15,874 nt of DNA from Candidatus Pelagibacter sp. (GTDB lineage Bacteria; Pseudomonadota; Alphaproteobacteria; Pelagibacterales; Pelagibacteraceae): assembly GCA_012963775.1 (NCBI GenBank), contig DTVC01000057.1:1-15874 (forward strand), written 5' to 3'. Position numbers and translations under genes: made by a program. Below, piece by piece: positions 1 through 6,591 of the stretch; position 1 is the first letter of the stretch; every line of letters starts with the position of its first letter. Below the pieces are notes generated by a model. It had not been told where the DNA came from, made no database searches, and worked only from the letters and a program-made list of their open reading frames with translations.

Positions 1-69
1 ATTTGACGATTACCATAATGAATATTAATTGTTGATTTATTAGGCGATTGCCATTAACCAAGCACCCCG

Positions 70-150
70 AAACCAGAGGCGAGATAAATGAAAAAACTAT
101 CTCTATACGTGTTTCTGGTTTTAAGGATTATTGTCCTATAGATTATAGGA
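70..150 (+). other. Cluster of three inverted repeats (possible structured RNA)
   Basis: AAACCAGA (70-77) pairs with TCTGGTTT (114-121). Inside it GAGATA (81-86) pairs with TATCTC (98-103), leaving the ATG at 88 in the loop and the purine-rich ribosome-site candidate in the stem. A third perfect hairpin, TCCTATA-GAT-TATAGGA, follows at 134-150. After it come three copies of CTAGAG within about 25 nt. The nesting suggests an mRNA start region folded so that the ribosome site is masked. No riboswitch class was recognised. Confidence 0.45.
88..141 (+). pseudogene. Remnant 5' end of a secreted-protein gene (signal-peptide-like, 17 codons)
   Basis: An ATG at 88 follows the purine-rich GAGATAA and opens MKKLSLYVFLVLRIIVL, then TAG. 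Two basic residues followed by a hydrophobic run is the start of a Sec signal peptide, but the frame ends before any cleavage site or mature domain. My reading is that this is the surviving head of a small secreted-protein gene whose body was lost or replaced. It sits inside nested inverted repeats (70-121). A different reading frame stays open from 48 to 248, but it begins with TTG, lacks a ribosome site, runs into the tRNA promoter and resembles no family I know, so I did not call it. The fragment could also be chance; confidence is low. Confidence 0.35.
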
Positions 151-195
151 GAACTAGAGACAGACTAGAGCCTAGAGAGATAAAAATAAATTTAG

Positions 196-224
196 TTGCG
201 TATTTGATAATTTCAAAACATAAT
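196..224 (+). promoter_or_regulatory. Probable sigma-70 promoter of tRNA-Leu
   Basis: TTGCGT (196-201) and CATAAT (219-224) are separated by 17 nt. Each resembles the TTGACA / TATAAT consensus. The expected start of transcription is near 231, about 24 nt before the tRNA. In such AT-rich DNA chance matches are frequent, but the spacing and the position before a tRNA favour it. Confidence 0.4.
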
Positions 225-254
225 ATACACGTAAACATTAACGAATAAGGGAAA

Positions 255-341
255 GGGCGAATGGCGGAACTGGTAGACGCGTTGGACTCAAAATCCAATA
301 GTAGCAATACTGTGAGAGTTCGAGTCTCTCTTTGCCCACCA
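255..341 (+). tRNA. tRNA-Leu (anticodon CAA)
   Basis: An 87-nt class II tRNA. The acceptor stem GGGCGAA (255-261) pairs with TTTGCCC (331-337) with one G-U. The D-arm is GCG...CGC with GGTAGA in the loop. The anticodon stem is TTGGA/TCCAA with loop CTCAAAA, giving anticodon CAA, which reads UUG. A long variable arm follows, then the T-arm GAGAG-TTCGAGT-CTCTC, discriminator A and an encoded CCA (339-341). The next gene starts only 8 nt after the CCA, so tRNA and acyl-CoA synthetase are probably cotranscribed. Confidence 0.97.
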
Positions 342-349
342 AATTTTTT

Positions 350-2080
350 ATGAAATTAGAGAATTTTAATAACTTAATTGAATTATTTTTTTATCAAGCG
401 GAGAAACAAGATCCCAAAAGTATTTTATTACAATGGTTAAATCCAAATAACAAAAAATCTTTTACATGGGAAGAAACAAAACTAAATATATTTAAGCTTT
501 CAAAAACTATAAAAGAAAATGTTAAAGAAGGTGACAGATGTCTACTAGTATCGGAAAATAGACCTGAATGGTTTATTTCTGATTTAGCTATTATGTTATC
601 TGGAGCTATTACTGTCCCTGCATATACAACCTATACAGATAATGATTATAAATATTTAATTGAAGATTGTGAGCCAAAGATAGTTATTGCTTCCAACAAT
701 GACATGCTTAAAAAATTAAATACAACTATTAATGAAAAAAATTTTATAAAAAAAATAATTACTTTTGATGAAGTAGAAAAAGCATATCATAATTTAAATA
801 TAGATAATAAAGAAAAATATTTAGATTTTAATTCAATAATAAAAAATGATTTATCTGAAAAAGATAAAATACAAAATTTAAATTTAAAAAGATCATCAGC
901 AGCTTGTATAATTTATACTTCAGGAACTGGTGGAAATCCAAAAGGAGTAATATTAAGCCATGGAGGTATTTTGAATAATCTTGAAGGGGCATGTGAAATA
1001 ATAAAACCATTAATTGATTCAAGACCCGTTTTTTTAACTTGGTTGCCTCTTTCTCATTCATATGAACACACTGTGCAATTTGCACAAATAGCAGTTGGAG
1101 CTAAAGTTTTTTATGCAGAAAAAATAGAAAAACTATTAGATAATATGGCTGAGGCAAAACCAACAATTATGACAGCTGTTCCAAGATTTTATCAAAATCT
1201 TTACAACAAAATAAATATTAATATGAAAAAGCAAACTGGCTTTAAAGCCAAATTAATTCAGGCAACTATCCGATTAGGCAAAAAAAAATTGTTAAAGGAA
1301 AAAATGACCTTTTTTGAAAAATTACTAAATTTAATGTTAAATGTTTTAGTTAGAAAAAAAGTAAGAAAACAATTTGGCGGAAAATTAAGAGCTTTTGTTT
1401 CTGGAGGAGGAGCTCTAGATAAAGAAATAGGTGAATTTTTAAATTCTATCGGGCTACCGACCCTTCAAGGATATGGTTTAACTGAAACCTCCCCAGTAGT
1501 CAGTTGTAACCCTATACACAATATAAAGGTTGAAACTGTAGGTCCTCCTTTTAAAGGAAACAAAATTAAAATTTCTGAAGATGGCGAAATATTAGTTAAG
1601 GGAGAAAACGTAATGTTGGGATATTGGAATCAAAAAGAGGAAACAGCAAATGTTATTAAAGATGGATGGTTACACACAGGTGACATTGGTGAAATCAATC
1701 CAGAGGATGGTTATCTCAAAATTACTGACAGAAAAAAAGATATTATTGTTAGTGCTGGAGGAGATAATATTTCTCCAGCAAAAATTGAAAATATTATAAC
1801 TAATGAAGCAGAAATTGATCAATGTATGGTCTATGGAGACAAAAAAAATTATATAGTTGCTTTGATTGTGCCAAATAAAGAATTTTTAAAAGAAAAAGAA
1901 AAAATTAACAATATTATTGAAAATATAAATAAAAAACTTACGCAAGTAGAAAAAATTAAAAAAATTCAATTAATAGATGAAAATTTTTCAATAGAAAATG
2001 GTTTATTGACACCAACAATGAAAGTAAAAAGAAAAAAAGTAACAGAGAAATATAAAAAAGAATTAGAAAATCTTTATTAA
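350..2080 (+). CDS. Long-chain fatty acid-CoA ligase (AMP-forming)
   Basis: A 576-residue AMP-forming acyl-CoA synthetase of the long-chain (FAA1-like) group; the family activates a fatty acid through an acyl-adenylate to acyl-CoA. Visible motifs are the phosphate loop YTSGTGGNPKG (about 189-199), GYGLTETSP (about 374-382), the hinge region GWLHTGD followed by DRKKDIIVSAGG (about 439-471), and a C-terminal lysine in TPTMKVKRK (about 555) where the adenylation lysine is expected. The frame is open back to a TTG at 332, but that lies inside the tRNA acceptor stem. The ATG at 350 is therefore the best start; it has no Shine-Dalgarno site and only 8 nt separate it from the tRNA CCA. Length is normal for the family. 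The chain-length preference cannot be read, and no gene beside it fixes the pathway. Confidence 0.9.
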   Translation: MKLENFNNLIELFFYQAEKQDPKSILLQWLNPNNKKSFTWEETKLNIFKLSKTIKENVKEGDRCLLVSENRPEWFISDLAIMLSGAITVPAYTTYTDNDYKYLIEDCEPKIVIASNNDMLKKLNTTINEKNFIKKIITFDEVEKAYHNLNIDNKEKYLDFNSIIKNDLSEKDKIQNLNLKRSSAACIIYTSGTGGNPKGVILSHGGILNNLEGACEIIKPLIDSRPVFLTWLPLSHSYEHTVQFAQIAVGAKVFYAEKIEKLLDNMAEAKPTIMTAVPRFYQNLYNKININMKKQTGFKAKLIQATIRLGKKKLLKEKMTFFEKLLNLMLNVLVRKKVRKQFGGKLRAFVSGGGALDKEIGEFLNSIGLPTLQGYGLTETSPVVSCNPIHNIKVETVGPPFKGNKIKISEDGEILVKGENVMLGYWNQKEETANVIKDGWLHTGDIGEINPEDGYLKITDRKKDIIVSAGGDNISPAKIENIITNEAEIDQCMVYGDKKNYIVALIVPNKEFLKEKEKINNIIENINKKLTQVEKIKKIQLIDENFSIENGLLTPTMKVKRKKVTEKYKKELENLY

Positions 2081-2192
2081 ATTCTTTTTTTAATAGATAC
2101 GTTATAATTCGCAATTTACCTAACTTTTTTTATAAATTTATTTTTTTTTTAAATAAAATTCTTTTTTTAAAATTTTTCCTAAAATTAAGTAT

Positions 2193-2221
2193 TTGACATA
2201 ACTAAACAAAAAAAATAAAAA
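2193..2221 (+). promoter_or_regulatory. Probable promoter of the small basic peptide gene
   Basis: A perfect TTGACA (2193-2198) is followed after 17 nt by TAAAAA (2216-2221), a weak -10. The region upstream is A/T homopolymer tracts, which often strengthen promoters. It lies about 75 nt before the small gene and after the stop of the acyl-CoA synthetase, so the small gene is likely transcribed on its own. Confidence 0.35.
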
Positions 2222-2231
2222 AAGAGGGATA

Positions 2232-2252
2232 AACGAATCATAAAGATTCGTT
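2232..2252 (+). other. Leader hairpin before the small basic peptide gene
   Basis: AACGAATC (2232-2239) and GATTCGTT (2245-2252) form a perfect 8-bp stem with loop ATAAA. No T-run follows, so it is not an intrinsic terminator. It ends 21 nt before the ATG of the 22-codon gene, leaving the GGGAG ribosome site free. It may stabilise the short message or bind a regulator; the role is inferred from position only. Confidence 0.5.
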
Positions 2253-2273
2253 AATAAAAAAAGGGAGCTAAAG

Positions 2274-2342
2274 ATGGCTAAAAGAAGAAAAAAAGCTGCT
2301 AAAAAGAAAACTAAGAAAAAAGCTAAAAAAAGAAGAAGATAA
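2274..2342 (+). CDS. Very small, extremely basic protein (22 aa), function unknown
   Basis: The gene has an ATG 7 nt after a good ribosome site (GGGAG at 2263-2267) and encodes 22 residues: 11 lysines, 5 arginines, 4 alanines, one threonine and the start methionine. It begins MAKRRKKAAKKK and ends KKRRR. Such composition fits binding to DNA or RNA, like the tail of a histone H1-type protein, but no fold can be assigned. It has its own apparent promoter, leader hairpin and strong terminator, which argues for a real and perhaps well-expressed unit. The neighbouring CarD homologue on the other strand has a similar lysine/alanine-rich tail. The alternative is that the functional product is the roughly 190-nt RNA itself. 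Confidence 0.65.
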   Translation: MAKRRKKAAKKKTKKKAKKRRR

Positions 2343-2366
2343 ATCAGTATTCTTTTTAGTTGATTG

Positions 2367-2405
2367 CGCTTCTCACAGCAATGGTTGTGGGAAGCGTTTT
2401 TTTTT
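2367..2405 (+). terminator. Strong intrinsic terminator of the small basic peptide gene
   Basis: CGCTTCTCACA (2367-2377) pairs with TGTGGGAAGCG (2386-2396) over 11 positions with one G-T wobble and an 8-nt loop, followed by nine T residues (2397-2405). This is a textbook plus-strand terminator 24 nt after the small gene. Its T-run overlaps the stop codon of the convergent carD gene. It lacks a T-run on the other strand, so it should act in one direction. Confidence 0.9.
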
Positions 2406-3261
2406 ACTCAATTACTTCTGGAGTTTCTTCTATATTCACTTCAGGTTTGACTATAACTTTAGGAGCTTGGGCCTCTAGATTTCTCTTTAAAGCTTTATCA
2501 AGTTTTTTTTGGGCATCTTCCGAATTTGTACCCAATACAATTTGGAATTCTGTTGATAGTCTATCATAAGCTTTTTCAAAAAGTTGCCTTTCGCTATAAG
2601 ACTGATCTATCATCAGGTCATCTCCTTTGTTAAGATCTTTTACAACCTCAGCTAAATCATATATTTTACCTGACGAGATTTTAGCCTCATACTCTTGAGC
2701 TCTTCTACTCCACATTGATCTTTTTATTTTTGGCTTACTCTTTAAAATACTAACACACCTATTAATCTGATTAATCGTTGCAAGAGGTCTTAAATGAGAT
2801 TGTTTATTTACTGGGATCATGCCACTAACTTTATCTTTTTCAAATCTTAAAATATACGCTTCAACATCTATTCCCCCGATATTTATTTTTTTAAATTCAT
2901 TGATTTGACCAACACCATGTTTTGGATAAACTACATAATCTTTAATCTTATATTCTCTCTTTTCTGTTTCTTGAGTTTTTACTTTTTTAATTTCAGGTTT
3001 TTGATCGTTGTTTTTAAAAATTTTTATATTTTCAGATTTAATTTTATCCGTAGAAGCATCTGCTTTTTTCTTAACAACTTTTCGAGATGTTTTGATAATT
3101 TTTTTAATTTTTTTTTTTATAATTTTTGGTTTCTTAATTTTTGATTTTATGACTTTTTTTGTTTTTACAGCCTTCTTTTTATTTACTGACTTTTTATTTT
3201 TTATTTTTAATTTTTTATTTAATGTTTTCTTGAAAAAACTTTTCAAATTTATTTTTTTCAT
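2404..3261 (-). CDS. CarD/CdnL-family transcriptional regulator with lysine-rich N-terminal tail
   Basis: The CarD_CdnL/TRCF domain begins at about residue 104 (YKIKDYVVYPKHGVGQI), with the RNA-polymerase-interacting part first and then the helical half containing RSMWSRRAQEYEAKI and the DLAEVVKDL and RQLFEKAYDRL helices. Family members bind the RNA polymerase beta subunit and stabilise the open promoter complex. The first 85 or so residues are dominated by lysine with few acidic residues, an unusual addition to a protein normally about 160-170 aa; it resembles a histone-like DNA-binding tail. I chose the ATG at 3261 (285 aa); a GTG at 3276 would add five residues. Either start lies inside the 3' end of the broken fdxA gene in another frame, so the two genes overlapped ancestrally. 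Domain call is secure, start less so. Confidence 0.88.
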   Translation of the reverse strand: MKKINLKSFFKKTLNKKLKIKNKKSVNKKKAVKTKKVIKSKIKKPKIIKKKIKKIIKTSRKVVKKKADASTDKIKSENIKIFKNNDQKPEIKKVKTQETEKREYKIKDYVVYPKHGVGQINEFKKINIGGIDVEAYILRFEKDKVSGMIPVNKQSHLRPLATINQINRCVSILKSKPKIKRSMWSRRAQEYEAKISSGKIYDLAEVVKDLNKGDDLMIDQSYSERQLFEKAYDRLSTEFQIVLGTNSEDAQKKLDKALKRNLEAQAPKVIVKPEVNIEETPEVIE

Positions 3262-3542
3262 CTTTAAATTTTTCACTATCTTCAGGTGGATCTTTTTTTT
3301 TGTTATGTTTGGCCAAACTTATGAATACTTTTTGTTCAATTCTAACCACTGTTCATTTCCGCTTTCTGTATCCAGAACTATAGCATCAATTGGGCACTCT
3401 GGTTCACAAACGCCACAATCTATACACTCATCTGGTTTAATTACAAGCATATTTTGCCTTCATAAAAACAGTCTACTGGACAGACTTCTATACAATCCAT
3501 TAATTTACATTTAATACACTTGTCGTTAACAATATATGTCGT
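3215..3542 (-). pseudogene. fdxA: Ferredoxin gene (fdxA type, 3Fe-4S/4Fe-4S), disrupted
   Basis: Read across shifts, the strand encodes a seven-iron ferredoxin: [12 protein letters not shown], then [14 protein letters not shown], then [20 protein letters not shown], then [12 protein letters not shown] and a charged tail DPPEDSEKFKDEKNK. All cluster-ligand cysteine codons are present. Four lesions break it. The expected ATG is ACG (3540-3542), with an in-frame stop upstream and no usable start nearby. One A is missing after the GGC codon (around 3446-3449), shifting the frame to an immediate TAA. TAA stands where lysine is expected after KKYS (about 3321-3323). A nine-A tract (3293-3301) is one short of restoring the frame. 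The gene lies between the helicase and carD, its usual alphaproteobacterial neighbourhood. Flanking long genes are all intact, which argues against general sequence error. Confidence 0.85.
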
Positions 3543-3543
3543 T

Positions 3544-3877
3544 TTATATATTTGATTTTACTTTTACTTTCAGACCTCCAAATATTGTACTATCTAAAAA
3601 TAATAGTTTATTTAATCTTCTCTTTAAGTTCGCTTCGTACATATCAAAATAGTCATCTGAATAAATAATATTTTACAATGTTTCAATATTTTTTTTCGTT
3701 TCTTCGTCTAAATTTTTAATTTCCCTTATAAAAACTACTATTTAATTAAAATTGTTACATCTTTTCTGCCTCATTTAAAACTATATCTATATTTTTGTTA
3801 TTAAAATCAAATTCTAAAAGAGCATCTTTATTAATTATTTGCCTATCTTTATAGTATGAACTAAAAGTGTTGATGTC
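3544..3877 (-). pseudogene. Remnant of an unidentified protein gene in several frames
   Basis: Three blocks read like protein but are broken. Block 1 (3877-3755) contains INKDALLEFDFNNKNIDIVL and ends at TAA. Block 2 (3741-3673), one frame over, reads VFIREIKNLDEETKKNIETL and ends at TAA. Block 3 continues in that frame to 3544 with YFDMYEANLKRRLNK and [12 protein letters not shown], then TAA. No start codon or ribosome site supports any block as a gene. In relatives I would expect a small S4-domain RNA-binding protein between the helicase and fdxA, but these blocks do not look like an S4 domain. The GGLKVKV string is reminiscent of ATP synthase delta C-termini, though too short to name. I call it a decayed gene of unknown family. 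Confidence 0.45.
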
Positions 3878-3937
3878 TTAACTATAGGTTCAGTATTTTT
3901 GTTTTTGTTTTATTTATTATTTTAAAAAAATTTAAAA

Positions 3938-6421
3938 TTATTTAAAACTCATTTGTTTGAGAACACTAAATGGATTGTCTTTATTATTACTTTTAAATTT
4001 ATAATTTTTGTTAAATTTTTTTATTGGCGCGTATTTAAAATAAGTTTCATCATTTTTTTCAAAAGTTTTGTAATTCATTTTTTGAATTAATTTTATGAAA
4101 CTATCTTTGCTACAACCTAACAAATTCAGCATTTCTGGGATTAATTTTATTTCATTTTTATTTTCTGGATTTGAATTCATTATTTTTACAAATAATCTTT
4201 CCAAAATATCTATTCTAACAAAAAATTGATCAAATTTTTCAAAACCACATAAAAGCATAAAATTTTTATTTTCTGGATTTTTGTGTTCTAGAAAATTCAA
4301 ACCAAATTTAGGAGGTTTAAGTTGAAAATATTTTTGATGATAATTTCTCCAAAGAGCAATTCTTAATGAAACTGCATTTGGTTTAAATAGTTTATATAAA
4401 AATATATGATATCTTCCAAATTTAACTCCTAATTCTCTTAGGACTCTTCTTTCTTTTTGACCTAAATTATTTAAAAAATTTGACACATCTTCTCTTTTTA
4501 TTACACCATTGTTTTCATATAATTGGTAAGCCAAAGCTCTTATTGAAGGATTATTGATCTTGATTTGTTTTAAATCTATTAAACTTTTCAGATCATCTTT
4601 AATTTTATTGTTTAGCCAATTCATCAAATAATTAGACAATTGAAGTTGATCAGAACTTTCTACCATGTCATCTATAACTAGTGATAATTCTGGATTTAAG
4701 TAATCTTTACCAGGAGAAAGATTAGCAATTGGATATCTTTCCAAGTAAATTTTAAAATCATCCTTTAATTCAACTAAACCAGTTCTTTTTATTTGTTCAA
4801 TTCTATTTAAAATTTCTGGTCCCACAGTTTTTCTTGCAGCTTTTTTTAATGATTTAATATCTGTATCTAAAGCTCCTATTTTTAAATCTAGCTCTAGTTT
4901 TAATGCTTTAAGTTGACCTATGAACTGGTTATTTATCATTACTTTCCCATTTTCCAAAATTTGAGTATCAAAAGTAATATCTTTTTTTAGTCCCCTGGTA
5001 AGAACACTTGCTCTTTTATCTATAAAGCTTTTTGTTAATTCCTCGTGCAAACGATCTGATAATTTATCTTCTAATAATTTTGTTCTCTCAACCCAATAAT
5101 CTTGATTTTCAACCCAATTAACTTTGTTTGATACATAAGACCATGTTCTAACATTTGCGATCCGATTTGATATTGAGTCTACATTTCCATCTAACTTATT
5201 CAATAAAGACAATTGTTGTTTTATGTAGTTATTAGTAATTTTACCTTCTTTGCTATTTAAAAATCCAAAAATCTTATTCACAACTTCCAAATGATGACCA
5301 TAATTTTTCTTTACAAAATCTGGTATTTGACAACATTCCCATAACAATTTTAATCCGTTTTCATTTTGAATAATTTTCTGATCTCTAAAGTCTTTCAAAA
5401 AATATTTTAAAACTTTCTCATCTTCACATTCTTGTATTCTCCTTAACCAATCTTTATTTGGTCTTTCCTCCAAAGATTTTAATAAGCTTGATGTACTACT
5501 AAAATTAAGATTAGAATTTCTCCAAAAAAGAGTTCTTATTTCTTTAAACTTATGATTTTCAATTAAATTAATCTCTTCTGCATTTATTTCTTCACAATCT
5601 CCAGTTATTCCAAAAACTCCATCATTCAAATATCTCCCTGCTCTACCCGAAATTTGACCAATCTCTGCAAGATTTAATCTTCTTAGCTTCTTTCCATCAT
5701 ATTTTTTTAGATTTGAAAAATAAACATTGTCTAAATCCATATTTATCCCCATTCCAATTGCATCAGTCGCTACAAGATAGTCTACGTCACTGGATTGATA
5801 GAGATTTACTTGAGCATTCCTTGTTTTAGGACTTAGTGATCCCATTACAATTGCCGCACCACCTTTTTGCCTTCTAATTAATTCTGCTATTGCATAAACT
5901 TCTTCAGCTGAAAAAGCTATAATTGCACTTTTTCTTTTAATTCTAGAAATTTTTTTGTGCCCAACATAAGTTAATTTTGATAATCTTTCTTTGTTTATAA
6001 ATTCTACATCTTCATCAAGTTTAGAAATTAATTTTTTTATAGTACTTGAACCCATAAACATGGTCAGTTTTTCTCCTCGAAGATTTAGTAATCTATCAGT
6101 AAAAATGTGTCCTCTTTCGTTATCAGAACACATTTGTATTTCGTCTACAGCTACAAATTCCAAATTTTTATCTATTGGCATTGATTCAACGGTACATAAA
6201 AAATATTTAGCATTGGATGGAATAATTTTTTCTTCTCCTGTAATAAGTGCAACTTTTTTGGGATCAATTTTTTGAATAATCTTGTCGTACACTTCTCGAG
6301 CAAGTAATCTTAATGGAAAACCAATCATTCCAGACTCGAATGAAAGCATAATTTCTATTGCTAAAAAGGTTTTACCGGTATTTGTTGGCCCAAGAACTGC
6401 GGTAATTTTATTTTTTGTCAT
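3938..6421 (-). CDS. Suv3-like superfamily 2 helicase
   Basis: An 827-residue ATP-dependent helicase of the mitochondrial Suv3 / bacterial MgpS-like group. Seen in order: Walker A GPTNTGKT (11-18), Walker B DEIQ (93-96), motif III GSST (124-127), the second RecA-like lobe with ATDAIGMGINM (218-228), and motif VI QISGRAGR (256-263). The long C-terminal part, from about 290, is mostly helical and specific to this group. Family members unwind RNA or RNA/DNA duplexes; the mitochondrial relative works with a 3' exonuclease in RNA decay, but no partner is nearby here. The ATG at 6421 follows GAGATAGAA. The gene heads the minus-strand run helicase - decayed region - fdxA remnant - carD. Its reading frame is intact over 2.5 kb despite many homopolymers. 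Substrate and role in this organism are not shown by the sequence. Confidence 0.9.
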   Translation of the reverse strand: MTKNKITAVLGPTNTGKTFLAIEIMLSFESGMIGFPLRLLAREVYDKIIQKIDPKKVALITGEEKIIPSNAKYFLCTVESMPIDKNLEFVAVDEIQMCSDNERGHIFTDRLLNLRGEKLTMFMGSSTIKKLISKLDEDVEFINKERLSKLTYVGHKKISRIKRKSAIIAFSAEEVYAIAELIRRQKGGAAIVMGSLSPKTRNAQVNLYQSSDVDYLVATDAIGMGINMDLDNVYFSNLKKYDGKKLRRLNLAEIGQISGRAGRYLNDGVFGITGDCEEINAEEINLIENHKFKEIRTLFWRNSNLNFSSTSSLLKSLEERPNKDWLRRIQECEDEKVLKYFLKDFRDQKIIQNENGLKLLWECCQIPDFVKKNYGHHLEVVNKIFGFLNSKEGKITNNYIKQQLSLLNKLDGNVDSISNRIANVRTWSYVSNKVNWVENQDYWVERTKLLEDKLSDRLHEELTKSFIDKRASVLTRGLKKDITFDTQILENGKVMINNQFIGQLKALKLELDLKIGALDTDIKSLKKAARKTVGPEILNRIEQIKRTGLVELKDDFKIYLERYPIANLSPGKDYLNPELSLVIDDMVESSDQLQLSNYLMNWLNNKIKDDLKSLIDLKQIKINNPSIRALAYQLYENNGVIKREDVSNFLNNLGQKERRVLRELGVKFGRYHIFLYKLFKPNAVSLRIALWRNYHQKYFQLKPPKFGLNFLEHKNPENKNFMLLCGFEKFDQFFVRIDILERLFVKIMNSNPENKNEIKLIPEMLNLLGCSKDSFIKLIQKMNYKTFEKNDETYFKYAPIKKFNKNYKFKSNNKDNPFSVLKQMSFK

Positions 6422-6452
6422 TTCTATCTCTTGTGTATTAAAATTTTTTTCT

Positions 6453-6480
6453 ACTATATGTTGTTATCCCAAAAGAACAA
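6453..6480 (-). promoter_or_regulatory. Probable promoter of the helicase gene
   Basis: On the minus strand TTGTTC (6475-6480) and TATAGT (6453-6458) are 16 nt apart, giving a start near 6446 and a leader of about 25 nt before the ATG at 6421. It sits in the 170-bp divergent spacer shared with the acetoacetyl-CoA synthetase. On the other strand a TATAAT at 6575-6580 lies 11 nt before that gene's ATG, which would give an almost leaderless message, but no good -35 accompanies it. Confidence 0.4.
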
Positions 6481-6591
6481 AAATAGTCTAAAACATGACC
6501 GAATCATCAAGGAAAAAGTTCTCATTTTGATTTTTTATTTAGAGAAGGGTAACACAAATAATAATAATTCAATATATAATTTATTTATAAA

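Noticed and set aside
48..248. Open frame of 66 codons from a TTG
   Set aside because: No ribosome site, no recognisable family, and it runs through the hairpin cluster and the probable tRNA-Leu promoter. The ATG at 88 in another frame has better start signals.
332..349. Start of the acyl-CoA synthetase at TTG 332
   Set aside because: These bases are the 3' acceptor strand and CCA of tRNA-Leu; the ATG at 350 is the first start outside the tRNA and fits family length.
2367..2405. The 2367-2405 hairpin as a terminator for carD as well
   Set aside because: On the minus strand the hairpin is not followed by a T-run, so only plus-strand termination is supported.
2905..3514. Phenylalanine-rich plus-strand reading frames
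   Set aside because: They are the complement of the lysine-rich CarD tail and of fdxA, with no independent start signals or conserved motifs.
3215..3542. Explaining the fdxA lesions only as sequencing error
   Set aside because: The two A-run deletions could be errors, but ACG at the start and TAA for lysine are substitutions, and neighbouring multi-kb genes show no such damage. It remains possible and is listed as a check.
3905..3937. Terminator after the helicase gene
   Set aside because: The palindrome TTTTAAA/TTTAAAA is made only of A and T, so the stem would be weak and is expected by chance at this composition.
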